Assembly: GCA_963710175.1 (NCBI GenBank)
Contig: CAVPZC010000003.1
Span: forward strand, 124,001-188,000
Direction of reading: 5' to 3'
Origin: Phormidesmis sp963710175
Lineage (GTDB): Bacteria; Cyanobacteriota; Cyanobacteriia; Phormidesmidales; Phormidesmidaceae
Length of the DNA: 64,000 nt
Of this stretch, positions 17,979-26,128 are shown one piece after another (within the stretch, counting starts at the first letter, position 1; each line of letters begins with the position of its first letter). Under the pieces are notes generated by a model. It did not search any database and was not told the DNA's origin. It saw only the letters and a list, made by a program, of their open reading frames with translations. The position numbers and the translations under genes were made by a program.

Positions 17979-18522
17979 GGTTTCTCTATTGCGTTTTGGG
18001 TTTGGGGTAGAAAAACCACGAAAAACTTAGCCCCCCTAACTTGCCAGAAGTCAGGGGGGCTGTGAAAATATCCACAACCCCTCTCACTGCGCGTTCAGTG
18101 TTAGGGGCGAGCTATCGGTGTTGGGGCGTAATCCAATGCCGGTAGCGGCTAAATTTTTCGAGGCAGGTTAGCGACAGCACCGGTACCCGCGAGTGACGGA
18201 AGTGCGATCGCTAGAAAACAAAGTATCAGCCCCTAATCAAAAGCGTCAACTATCCGACACAGGGAATCTTGATAAATACGCAGGAAACCCGCTGAAGCAC
18301 GAGTAGTTTTTTGGGATGGTTTGCTGAGTGGGGCGATCGCCTATCAGCAACTGCACGATCCGCTTTCTCAAAAGTCATCCCTTTCCCATCGCGACATATC
18401 TAGTCTTCAGAGAAGTTCCACCCGTTGCCCATATCTTGATAGTAACGATAAAAATTGTCTGAAACTGGCAATAGCTTCCTCGTATAAAATATAACCAGCT
18501 AGCGAGAATAGGAATTTAGATT
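17979..18522. other. 544-bp gene-free interval
   Basis: No credible ORF. It contains the minus-strand terminator at 18014-18061, a distant pair of complementary segments (TTAGGGGC near 18102 and GCCCCTAA near 18230) and two HIP1-related sites. TATAAA at 18483-18488 may be the -10 box of the downstream Nif11-like gene. Confidence 0.5.
18014..18061 (-). terminator. Strong intrinsic terminator on the minus strand, upstream of a gene
   Basis: Read on the minus strand, AGCCCCCCT-g-ACTT pairs with AAGT-t-AGGGGGGCT around a 5-nt loop (18029-18061), followed by AAGTTTTT. No minus-strand gene precedes it; the nearest downstream gene starts at 17978. It therefore looks like an attenuator or the end of an unannotated short RNA. 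Confidence 0.7.
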
Positions 18523-18738
18523 ATGGCTTTAGATCAACTTGAGGCATTTTTGAAGAAAATGCAGTCTGAACCTGCACTTAAAAGCGAGGTGGTCGCAGCA
18601 ACCACTGCGGATGACGTTGCGCGAATAGCACTAAAGCTTGGCTTTGAATTTTCAGGTGATGAATTATTGAGAATGTCAGGCAAGAAAGTTGGCAGGGTTA
18701 CTGTTGTAAAAAAAGCCACTCCTGGAGAGTACAATTGA
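18523..18738 (+). CDS. Nif11-like leader peptide family protein
   Basis: A 71-residue peptide with the Nif11 pattern: MALDQLEAFLKKMQSEPALK, then a short linker, VARIALKLGFEFSGDELL. In this family the N-terminal helix bundle often serves as the leader of ribosomally made, post-translationally modified peptides. Here the tail after the leader (MSGKKVGRVTVVKKATPGEYN) has no Cys and no double-glycine cleavage site, so it is not a typical thiopeptide or lanthipeptide core. No modification enzyme, peptidase-containing transporter or second precursor is visible nearby. It may be a stand-alone Nif11 protein. Start at ATG 18523, with GGA a few bases upstream. Confidence 0.75.
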   Translation: MALDQLEAFLKKMQSEPALKSEVVAATTADDVARIALKLGFEFSGDELLRMSGKKVGRVTVVKKATPGEYN

Positions 18739-18985
18739 ACGCTTTTTGAATATTTGATTGCTCAAGCATAGAAACAACAAACGCCATTGCCTCAAATCAA
18801 GAGCATCTTAACTTGAGTTGAACGCTCTCTTTAGAGTTCTGCTGCAAGAATCTACTGAGGGTATATAGCAGGGCTATTTCACTTACTCACACAATTGATA
18901 AATTTTGGTCTTAGAGGCTATTTTGTTTCCCGAGTGGACATTTCAAAGCAAGAAAAGGCATTGTTAATCTTTCGAGACCAAATAA

Positions 18986-19153
18986 GGCTCAAGACGTGGT
19001 GAAGAATTTCTTCCGAGATGGGAAGTAACATCTCTGAGCTTGAAAGAAGACAAAGAGGTTGATAATTATTACAAGGAGATTGAGGACTATCTCAGCTTCG
19101 TTAATAGAACAGTCTATGACCTTTCGATACTGCGAATGCAGTTGATATCTTAA
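18986..19153 (+). pseudogene. Possible gene remnant ending at an inserted element
   Basis: An open frame without a start codon encodes about 55 residues of protein-like, charged sequence (EVTSLSLKEDKEVDNYYKEI, then EDYLSFVNRTVYDLSILRM). It ends in a TAA formed by the first bases of the inverted-repeat element at 19152. Restoring the sequence without the element would put TAG at the same codon. No family recognised; it may be the 3' end of a decayed gene. The rest of 18739-19433 shows no credible ORF. Confidence 0.3.
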
Positions 19154-19369
19154 CGTGAGTTCGGGATAAGCAATTACCTGAAACATTGGTCAGACAGTAA
19201 CCCTAGCCGCCTCTCCCGAGGCAAAACCCCTTTTGGGAGGGGCGCAGGGGTGGGTCTCGGCTTGTAGCACGAGCTGCCGACCCACCCCGCCCTGCGGGGT
19301 GCCCGCAGGGCGGGAGGGGATTCACTTCAGGCTTGATGACTACAGGATCTCTTAACCCGAACTCACGTT
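19152..19369 (-). mobile_element. MITE-like inverted-repeat element, copy B
   Basis: A 218-bp element with 19-bp terminal inverted repeats: AACGTGAGTTCGGGATAAG at the left and the complement of AACGTGAGTTCGGGTTAAG at the right (one difference). ATCTT directly flanks both ends (19147-19151 and 19370-19374), as expected of a target-site duplication; a TA-based duplication is an alternative reading. Inside are nested GC-rich palindromes (for example CCGCCCTGCGGGG). It carries no coding frame for a transposase. It is related in inverted orientation to 15324-15533. Confidence 0.85.
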
Positions 19370-19433
19370 ATCTTAGCTAAAGCCGTGTTGTACAAGTTCT
19401 GACCTCATTCAAGCTCGAAGCTGAGCTAACTTG

Positions 19434-20624
19434 TCACTGCTCTACCTTGTAGCCAAACTCGGCTAGACGAGTGCGCGACTGTCGCCAGCGGTCTTGCACT
19501 CGCACGAAGATTTCTAGATAGACCTGGCCGGCTACGAGCTTTTGCATCTGCTCGCGGGCAGCGGTGCTGATGGCTTTCATCATTAGGCCGCCTTTGCCGA
19601 TGAGGATGCCTTTTTGGGAGGTGCGCTCCACGTTGACGGTGGCGAGAATGCGGGTGATGTGTTCATCTTCTTCTACTTTGTCGATAGCGATCGCCACCGA
19701 ATGCGGCACTTCTTCGCGGGTATGCAGCAGCACCTGCTCGCGAATGAGTTCGCCCATGATGAACCGCTCCGGCTGGTCAGTTACCAGATCGGGCGGGTAG
19801 TAGTAGGGACCGGGCTCTAGCTTAGAAACTAGCTGATCTTGCAGAGTCTCTAACCCTTCACCAGTGAGGGCTGAAAACTTTACTACGTCCCAGCCGTGTT
19901 CAGCTGCGATCGCCTCATAGCTAGCTTTCACTTCAGCCGCCTTCCGACCGCTTTCACTAAGCTGGTCAATTTTATTGATGCCTAAAATAACGGGGCGGCT
20001 ACTCTTTGCCACCAAATCGGCTACAAACAAATCGCCCTTGCCCGCTGCGGAAGTTGCATCTACAACAAACAGCACCACGTCAACTGAATTAATCGCCACC
20101 CGAGCATTTTGTACCAGCACCTTGCCTAGCTCATGATGCGGCTTGTGAATTCCGGGCGTATCGACAAAGATAATCTGCGCCTGAGGCGTGGTCAAAATGC
20201 CCTGAAGGCGGTTTCGCGTCGTCTGAGCAACGGGTGAGGTGATGGCAATCTTTTGGCCCACCAGGTAATTCATCAGCGTGGACTTGCCCACATTGGGGCG
20301 ACCCACGATGCTGGTAAATCCAGAGCGAAAATCTGGCGCGGCGGTAGGGATGAGCCCGCCGCTGATGTTGGGCTTGCCCTTAATCTCGACCGCTGCCGAA
20401 TTGTCTAGTGGGACGATGGACAGCGTTTTAGCCGGGGCGGGTACAGCCGGTTTGGGCGCGGTGCTAACCTCACCTTTTAGCTTGGGCTTAGGGGCTGACG
20501 ACTTGATTGGCCTTTGCTTGACGCCCCTATACTGGGGGGCAGCAAACTTGTCGGCAGGGCGGCGCTTTTTCCCCGAAGTGCTCTTGCCGGTGGCCTGACG
20601 CCACGGATCTTGCTGATCGCTCAT
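19434..20624 (-). CDS. era: GTPase Era with long N-terminal extension
   Basis: Ribosome-assembly GTPase acting on the 3' end of 16S rRNA. The GTPase domain begins near residue 101, with G1 GRPNVGKST, the switch segment TTRNRLQGI, G3 VDTPGIHKPHHELG and G4 NKID. The C-terminal KH RNA-binding domain contains ILIGKGGLMMKAISTAAREQ. The total of 396 residues exceeds the usual 300 because of about 100 N-terminal residues rich in Lys, Pro, Ala and Ser, probably disordered. The ATG at 20624 lies 3 bp after the yjbQ stop, so the two are co-translated and the long start is plausible. Confidence 0.95.
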   Translation of the reverse strand: MSDQQDPWRQATGKSTSGKKRRPADKFAAPQYRGVKQRPIKSSAPKPKLKGEVSTAPKPAVPAPAKTLSIVPLDNSAAVEIKGKPNISGGLIPTAAPDFRSGFTSIVGRPNVGKSTLMNYLVGQKIAITSPVAQTTRNRLQGILTTPQAQIIFVDTPGIHKPHHELGKVLVQNARVAINSVDVVLFVVDATSAAGKGDLFVADLVAKSSRPVILGINKIDQLSESGRKAAEVKASYEAIAAEHGWDVVKFSALTGEGLETLQDQLVSKLEPGPYYYPPDLVTDQPERFIMGELIREQVLLHTREEVPHSVAIAIDKVEEDEHITRILATVNVERTSQKGILIGKGGLMMKAISTAAREQMQKLVAGQVYLEIFVRVQDRWRQSRTRLAEFGYKVEQ

Positions 20625-20627
20625 GGC

Positions 20628-21062
20628 TCAGTTCCCAGTAATGTGAACAATGACTTCGCGGGTGTGTGGGCGACTTCGATGCTCCCACAGATAAATGCCC
20701 TGCCAGGTACCCAGCGCCAGCTGCCCGTTCATAATTGGAATTTGCTCAGAGGTATGAGTCAAGGCGGTGCGCAAATGAGCGGGCATATCGTCTGGCCCTT
20801 CGTCGCTGTGGCGGTAGTAGTCGCCCTCAGGCACCAGCTGAGATAAAAAAGTCTCCATGTCAGCCAGCACGTCGGGGTCTGCATTTTCTTGAATCACCAG
20901 ACTCGCTGAGGTATGGCGCAAAAAGATAGAGCACAGCCCCGTTTGCACGCCCGAAGCGCTGACAGCTTCCTGAACCTTACGGGTAAATCGCCCCAGCGAC
21001 TTCCCCTGGGTGCTGAGGCGGAGGACTTGCTGATAGTGAACCGGGCTGGAAGTCGTTACCAT
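20628..21062 (-). CDS. YjbQ/UPF0047 family protein
   Basis: A 144-residue protein of the YjbQ family, known for weak thiamine-phosphate synthase activity in some members and otherwise poorly characterised. Recognisable segments are GLCSIFLRHTSASLVIQENAD, SDEGPDDMPAHLRTALT, LGTWQGIYLWEHR and the C-terminal REVIVHITG. The conserved histidines and acidic residues expected at the trimer active site are present. It is directly upstream of era on the same strand with a 3-bp gap, so it is likely co-transcribed with it. Confidence 0.92.
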   Translation of the reverse strand: MVTTSSPVHYQQVLRLSTQGKSLGRFTRKVQEAVSASGVQTGLCSIFLRHTSASLVIQENADPDVLADMETFLSQLVPEGDYYRHSDEGPDDMPAHLRTALTHTSEQIPIMNGQLALGTWQGIYLWEHRSRPHTREVIVHITGN

Positions 21063-21130
21063 AAATCAATTATTTTCGCTGCCTTCAGTCAGTTTAGCTT
21101 TTTCGGCGGGATAAGGCGCAGTTTTAGATA

Positions 21131-21164
21131 TAGCAGATGTCCTGATGCATTAGGACATCTGCTA
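21131..21164. terminator. 13-bp perfect inverted repeat
   Basis: TAGCAGATGTCCT (21131-21143) and AGGACATCTGCTA (21152-21164) with an 8-nt loop, downstream of the minus-strand kinase gene and abutting the palindromic repeat. There is no strong T run; possible terminator or part of the repeat. Confidence 0.5.
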
Positions 21165-21237
21165 GTCGAGTTGCCCGCTGTTCTCTAGCGGTTTCTCGCC
21201 GACGAAAGTGTCCTAAGCAACTTGACAGAGGCTATAG
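21164..21237 (-). repeat. Short palindromic dispersed repeat, copy 2
   Basis: A 74-bp relative of 9721-9793 in opposite orientation. Outer arms GTCGAGTTGC (21165-21174) and GCAACTTGAC (21217-21226) pair with one mismatch. It is placed between yjbQ and the receiver-kinase gene. Confidence 0.8.
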
Positions 21238-21308
21238 AAGCATGGGTCTCCACACAGGCTTTCAATGCAAGGCCCGCCTCCATGGCGATCGCATTCATCC
21301 TCCAGTCG

Positions 21309-22622
21309 TTAGAGCGGTAGCCGAATACAAAATTCAGTGCCTTGCCCTAGCTCTGAGCAAACCTCCAACTGTCCGCCATGCTTGTCGACAACAATTTGCT
21401 GTGATATCGCCAAGCCCAGCCCAGTACCTTTGCCGACGCCTTTTGTGGTAAACAAATGGTCAAAAATTCTAGCTTTGACCGCTTCTGTCATCCCTTTGCC
21501 GTTATCGCGAATGCGAATCTCAATCCCTTTTGGGTCAGAGCACAAAACGGTTTGAACCGTAATGATCTGAGGCCGCTCTTTGAGTTCATCGAAGGATAAT
21601 TTCTTAGCCGCTTCATCGAAGATGTCAATCGCATTAGCCAAAATATTCATAAATACCTGATTGAGCTGACCGGGAAGACAGCGAATAGTAGGTAGCGCGC
21701 CGTAGTTTTTGACCACCTCGATAGTAGGGCGATTTTCGTCGGCTTTGAGGCGATATCTAAGAATTAGTAGAGTGCTATCAAGCCCCTCGTGAAGGTCGGC
21801 GCTGACTTTGTGTTCAGTATCGGCGCGGGAGAAAATGCGCAGGCTGTTACTGATGGCCTTGATGCGGTCTGTAGCCGCTTTCATCGAGGCTAAGAGCTTG
21901 GGTAAGTCTTGGCAAATAAAATCCAAATCAATATCTTCCGCATTCTCTTTTACAGGCTCGGCTGCATTGGGATGATACCGCTGATACAGCGCTAGCTGAC
22001 CCTGCAAGTCTTGGATGTAGGCTTGAGTGTTGGAAATACTGCCATTGAGGAAGCCTATAGGATTGTTGATTTCATGCGCGACACCTGCTACGAGGTTCCC
22101 CAGCGCAGCCATTTTCTCACTTTGAACCGTTTGAAGCTGGAATTGTTTGAGTTGTTCCAAAGCTGCGTTCAATTCAGCGGTGCGCTGGTTCACCTGGTCT
22201 TCTAGGCGCTCTGTCAAATTATGAAGATTGAGGTGAGTTCCCACTCGCGCTAAGAGTTCTACCTCTCTAAAGGGCTTTGTGATGTAGTCAACAGCGCCTA
22301 GAGAGAACCCTTTAACAATACTTTCACTATCTGATAGAGCGGTAATAAAAATAATCGGCACACTAGCCGTCTCTGGATTTTCCTTGATCTGCTGGCAGGT
22401 TTCAAAACCATCCATTTCAGGCATTTGAATATCCAGCAAGATTAGATCGGGCACCTGTATCTGCAGCTGTTTTAAAGCCCGCTTACCGCTGGTGACAGCA
22501 GAAACACTACAGTGGGCCGAAGTCAATGTCTCAGTGATCACCTCCAAGTTGGCAATAGTATCGTCTGCAACCAAAATCTCAAAACCCTTTGAATTTTCAG
22601 TCAACCGGCTGCTGTCAAACAT
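21309..22622 (-). CDS. Response-regulator/histidine-kinase hybrid (REC-HisKA-HATPase)
   Basis: A 437-residue soluble protein. An N-terminal receiver domain (residues about 14-130) has acidic pocket residues in LVADD and phospho-acceptor Asp64 in ILLDIQMP. A coiled-coil linker with LTERLEDQVNQRTAELNAAL follows. The HisKA motif GVAHEINNP places the histidine at 183, and the ATPase motifs are LNQVFMNILANAID, DNGKGM and GKGTGLGLAISQQ. This architecture suits a kinase driven by phosphotransfer from another kinase, and the gene directly upstream (22615-24543) encodes one. The genes overlap by 8 bp (22615-22622), indicating translational coupling. The kinase half resembles those at 861-3425 and 37755-40313. 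Confidence 0.93.
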   Translation of the reverse strand: MFDSSRLTENSKGFEILVADDTIANLEVITETLTSAHCSVSAVTSGKRALKQLQIQVPDLILLDIQMPEMDGFETCQQIKENPETASVPIIFITALSDSESIVKGFSLGAVDYITKPFREVELLARVGTHLNLHNLTERLEDQVNQRTAELNAALEQLKQFQLQTVQSEKMAALGNLVAGVAHEINNPIGFLNGSISNTQAYIQDLQGQLALYQRYHPNAAEPVKENAEDIDLDFICQDLPKLLASMKAATDRIKAISNSLRIFSRADTEHKVSADLHEGLDSTLLILRYRLKADENRPTIEVVKNYGALPTIRCLPGQLNQVFMNILANAIDIFDEAAKKLSFDELKERPQIITVQTVLCSDPKGIEIRIRDNGKGMTEAVKARIFDHLFTTKGVGKGTGLGLAISQQIVVDKHGGQLEVCSELGQGTEFCIRLPL

Positions 22623-24543
22623 GGGTCAGGTCTCTCTTCAAGTGCTGCTGTAGTAGCGATTCAATCTCTTCAAACTGGAATTGTTGGGCTAGTTCAAGAA
22701 GGGACTCAGAAAAAAGACTGTATGAACTATCACTTTCTTTGAGGGCTTCGAGACGAGTGCGTAGTTTCAAAACAAGATTGCGCTCAGCCAACATCAATAG
22801 CGCTTCTAAAATCGGCCGGGGAGGTATCACCAATGAAGTTGATGACGGTTCCTCCCGACCTGGAGAATCTTGGGGGAGTTTGTATGTCCATTCTAAGGAA
22901 AAATGATCGGCAAGTAGGCTGAGCAATACTGACAAATCCACAGGCTTTGGCAGAAAATCATTGCCGCCATGATCGAGAGCTGTTTGCTGATCTACCTGGG
23001 AAACAGAGGCAGATGACACGAGCACTTTAGTATCCTGAATCTCCTTGGTGCTACGAATGTGACGTAAGAACTCAAATCCATTCATCACAGGCATGGCAAG
23101 ATCCGTAATGACCAAATCAGGAGATTGAGTCTGCAATATCTCCAGTGCCGATTGGCCATTTTCAGCCTCCAAAATGGTGAACCCTAAAGGTTTCAGTAGG
23201 TTGGATAAGACCGCACGGTTCTCCGTTCGATCATCCACCACCAAAATAGAATAGCTTTGGTCGCCCTCATAGCCAGTGATATAATCGTGTCTATTTTTCG
23301 ACTGTTGTTGAACCCATTCTTTTGCTAATGGCACCTCCACACAGAAGAAAAACTCACTCCCCACACCCAACTGACTTTTTACTTCAATGGTGCCGCCCAT
23401 AAGTTGGACAATACGCTGGCTAATGGCCAGTCCCAACCCAGTTCCCTCGGACTGCTGCTGCTGGTCGCCCACCTGCTCAAATGCTTCAAATAATTTGGCG
23501 AGATCGTTCGAGACAATACCGACTCCTGTGTCGATGATTTGAAACAAGATTTGGGCTTGGCCCTCAGATTGGCTCAACACATCAACTTGTAATATCACTG
23601 AGCCAGCATCCGTAAATTTGATAGCATTGCCTAAGAGATTGATCAGCACCTGTCGCAGGCGTTTCTCATCGGCTTCAATGCTACAAGGCAACCGAGAACT
23701 GGGTCGATAAAAGAAGTCAACGCCCTTTTGATCAGCTTTAATTTTGCACATTTCTACTACGCTTTGGAGCAGGGCGGGAAGGTGCAAGGCCGTGGGGATC
23801 AACTCCAGCTTGCGGGCTTCAATTTTAGAGAGATCAAGAACATCGTTGATCAAGGTGAGCAGATGGGTGCCGCACTGATGAATGATATCGACCCCGTCAC
23901 GGTCTCTATCTGCCAGAGTTTGAGAGCGTGCTAAAATCTGCGCGTAACCCAGAATGCCGTTGAGGGGAGTGCGCAGTTCGTGGCTCATGTTAGCTAAGAA
24001 CTCTGATTTTGCCTGATCGGCTGCTTTAGCCTTGGCAGTTGCACTTTTTAGTTTGTCTTCTGTTTGCTTTAGCGCAGTGATATCCTGCATTAAGCCCATA
24101 GATTTCAGGGGCGTTCCATTATCCGAGAAAAAAGTTTTGCAATAATGGTTAACAATTCGCTCTTCTCCATTGGGTAGAGTGATGCGATGGATAAATTCAA
24201 AGGGAGTATCTTTGCCGACTGAATCGTCATAGAGCTTCTCAAAGGAACCCACATCATCAGTGTGGATGACTTTAAACAAGTCCTCGATAGCCAGCGACAT
24301 AGTCGAGTCCTTTCCGAGTATCTTGAGCAACTGCTCTGAGCCTTTCAGTCGCCAGCTCGCCAAATTCACTTCCCAGCTATAAATCGAAGCAAGCCTCTGA
24401 ATATCTAAGACCTTAGCTTCGTTTGACTGTAGAGACAGTTTGTCTTTTTGCAGCCTGTTATTGCTTTGCTCTAGGCATACAATTTCCACTTCTAGAGTTT
24501 CAATTTTCTCTACAAGCTTCTGGGAATCTTCAGGATCCGACAT
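22615..24543 (-). CDS. Hybrid sensor histidine kinase, PAS-HisKA-HATPase-REC
   Basis: A 642-residue protein. It begins with a coiled coil (KLVEKIETLEVEIVCLEQSN), then a PAS/PAC fold (about residues 50-155). HisKA follows with FLANMSHELRTPLNG (His188), then HATPase (RQVLINLLGNAIKF, DTGVGI, GTGLGLAIS). A receiver domain at about 425-550 has phospho-acceptor Asp481 in VITDLAMP. The last 80 residues are helical and lack a clear HPt histidine motif. Its stop overlaps the start of the receiver-kinase gene, so the pair probably forms a phosphorelay. The MetE-like gene lies 88 bp upstream on the same strand. Confidence 0.93.
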   Translation of the reverse strand: MSDPEDSQKLVEKIETLEVEIVCLEQSNNRLQKDKLSLQSNEAKVLDIQRLASIYSWEVNLASWRLKGSEQLLKILGKDSTMSLAIEDLFKVIHTDDVGSFEKLYDDSVGKDTPFEFIHRITLPNGEERIVNHYCKTFFSDNGTPLKSMGLMQDITALKQTEDKLKSATAKAKAADQAKSEFLANMSHELRTPLNGILGYAQILARSQTLADRDRDGVDIIHQCGTHLLTLINDVLDLSKIEARKLELIPTALHLPALLQSVVEMCKIKADQKGVDFFYRPSSRLPCSIEADEKRLRQVLINLLGNAIKFTDAGSVILQVDVLSQSEGQAQILFQIIDTGVGIVSNDLAKLFEAFEQVGDQQQQSEGTGLGLAISQRIVQLMGGTIEVKSQLGVGSEFFFCVEVPLAKEWVQQQSKNRHDYITGYEGDQSYSILVVDDRTENRAVLSNLLKPLGFTILEAENGQSALEILQTQSPDLVITDLAMPVMNGFEFLRHIRSTKEIQDTKVLVSSASVSQVDQQTALDHGGNDFLPKPVDLSVLLSLLADHFSLEWTYKLPQDSPGREEPSSTSLVIPPRPILEALLMLAERNLVLKLRTRLEALKESDSSYSLFSESLLELAQQFQFEEIESLLQQHLKRDLTHV

Positions 24544-24631
24544 CTGCGACGACCTCTTACGCTAAGCTACCGATAAACTCAGCGCACCCGCCCGCGAAAG
24601 ACGACTATTGCAAGCAGGTAGCACGTCTTTT

Positions 24632-25705
24632 TCAGTTTTCCAACAATATCTTTTCAGCCATACGTGTCCCTTGCACTCTTGCTTTTATTTTTGAAAACGC
24701 AGTTTCACGGGCGGTGGAGCTATCGTCGACAAAAGGAGAAAAGCCACAGTCATCAGTCGTCCCAAGGTGTTCTATAGGAATGTATTTAGCAGCCTGCAAG
24801 ACCCGATCTCGGACTTTTTCTGGGGTTTCAACGTTGGAATCATTAGGATCAATCACCCCTATAAACACCCTCAATCCCGGTCGGAGCAGGGTCTTAATCA
24901 AACGAAGCGCTTTTTCCGGCTCAGGTTCTGATGCCATGGCAATATAAAAATTACCCACATTCGCTTGAAAGAGGGTCGGCAGCAGGTGCTTGTAGTCTAC
25001 ATCTGCGCTGTGGGTTGCGTTTCTATCAGCACCGGGGCAAGTATGGACACCAATTCTTTGTCTTTGTTCTACGGTGAACCCATCTAACCCAGAATTGATG
25101 AGGTCGATCATTCCTTGAAGCAGCTCACCTGAGGGATCCAGCTTTAACGACAGACGACCCTCGGTAAAGTCGATTTGAACCTTGTGTGCGCCAAGCTCTA
25201 AACAGCGTTCTAGTTCCGCTGTATACTCACCGGTAAGATCCTTCATGAATTGGTTGCGGCTATAGTCTTTGATGGGTAGCTTAGGATATATTAAGCTCAG
25301 CAGCGCAGGAGAAACAACTGACTGCTTGACAGGAAGCGTTGTATGTTTTACAGCCTCAGCTAAGAACATGTCTGCTGTCTTTTGATATTTCAGCGGCCCT
25401 TCCGTGAGCCGAGGGAGGAACCGGCGATGACCATCGGAGAAAATAATTTCGGTACCGTCGGCAGCGGTGTTTTTTGCGCCGTGTAGACAATACGAAGCAA
25501 AACCGTTGAATTTTTGCTGTTCTCCGTCACCTACACAGGGAGAGCCCGTCTCTTCCAGTTTCTGTATCGTTTCAACAGTGGCCTTCATAGCAATTGTTTC
25601 TAGCGCTTGCCCATTAATTTCTCCCTTCAAAAGCTTTTCATACGCTTCGATCAGTTCAAACGGACGAGGAATAGATCCAATATGTTCGGTCGGAAGAGCG
25701 CTCAT
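24632..25705 (-). CDS. MetE C-terminal-domain-like methyltransferase (core-MetE type)
   Basis: A 357-residue protein equivalent to only the catalytic half of cobalamin-independent methionine synthase. The N-terminal signature HIGSIPRPFELIEAYEKLL begins the barrel, and the zinc-site segments are HTCPGADRNATH and DDCGFSPF. A central acidic segment QIDFTEGRLSLKL is present. Full MetE has about 750 residues and binds folate with both halves; single-domain proteins use other methyl donors or are uncharacterised. Start at ATG 25705. A strong hairpin (25775-25810) lies upstream. Confidence 0.87.
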   Translation of the reverse strand: MSALPTEHIGSIPRPFELIEAYEKLLKGEINGQALETIAMKATVETIQKLEETGSPCVGDGEQQKFNGFASYCLHGAKNTAADGTEIIFSDGHRRFLPRLTEGPLKYQKTADMFLAEAVKHTTLPVKQSVVSPALLSLIYPKLPIKDYSRNQFMKDLTGEYTAELERCLELGAHKVQIDFTEGRLSLKLDPSGELLQGMIDLINSGLDGFTVEQRQRIGVHTCPGADRNATHSADVDYKHLLPTLFQANVGNFYIAMASEPEPEKALRLIKTLLRPGLRVFIGVIDPNDSNVETPEKVRDRVLQAAKYIPIEHLGTTDDCGFSPFVDDSSTARETAFSKIKARVQGTRMAEKILLEN

Positions 25706-26128
25706 AATATCTATCTCAGCTTTTTGAATATATCAAGGTGAGTTTCTTTGTATTTAGGATAGTAACTAACGGGTGAAAGGGGCCTGTGACTCTGAGATCA
25801 CGCCCCTTTCATTACTTCTGAAATTCTGCTCTAGCGTAGATGCAGCGTAATTTCAGTAAGGATGACCTCATAATTTGAGTGATGACGTTTAAAAAATTCA
25901 TAAAAAAATAGGATGCCCTTTTCGACCGATGACAATATAGTGCCCCGCCGCTCAAAAAACCATGCGATACTGCTGGCAAACTCGTGCTGCCATCAATTGT
26001 CTCGATGAAGTCAGAATCCAGGCTGACATTCAGGTTATCTCGAAGCGGCCAGATTGGGTTGCGATCTTTCCAAGCAGCGTACTCCCTGCCACTAACGAGA
26101 TCGGCTGAATGCTGATGGCTCATTTTGG
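25706..26128. other. 423-bp interval between a glycosyltransferase and the MetE-like gene
   Basis: It contains the hairpin at 25775-25810. A minus-strand frame at 25812-26123 (ATG at 26123, about 103 residues, begins MSHQHSADLVSGREYAAWKD) overlaps the glycosyltransferase stop region. It has no recognisable domain or strong ribosome site, so I do not call it as a gene, though it could be a decayed one. Confidence 0.4.
25775..25810. terminator. Strong hairpin, possible terminator
   Basis: GAAAGGGGC (25775-25783) pairs with GCCCCTTTC (25802-25810), with further inner pairing GTGA/TCAC. No long T run follows on either strand. It separates the glycosyltransferase from the MetE-like transcription unit. 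Confidence 0.55.

Noticed and set aside
18100..18240. Region bounded by TTAGGGGC and GCCCCTAA as a third mobile element
   Set aside because: The complementary segments are only 8 bp, without a second copy or target duplication in the window.
25812..26123. Minus-strand ORF of about 103 residues next to the glycosyltransferase
   Set aside because: No domain, no good ribosome site (upstream alternative start is TTG), unusual composition and no recognised homologues; kept only as a note in the interval entry.
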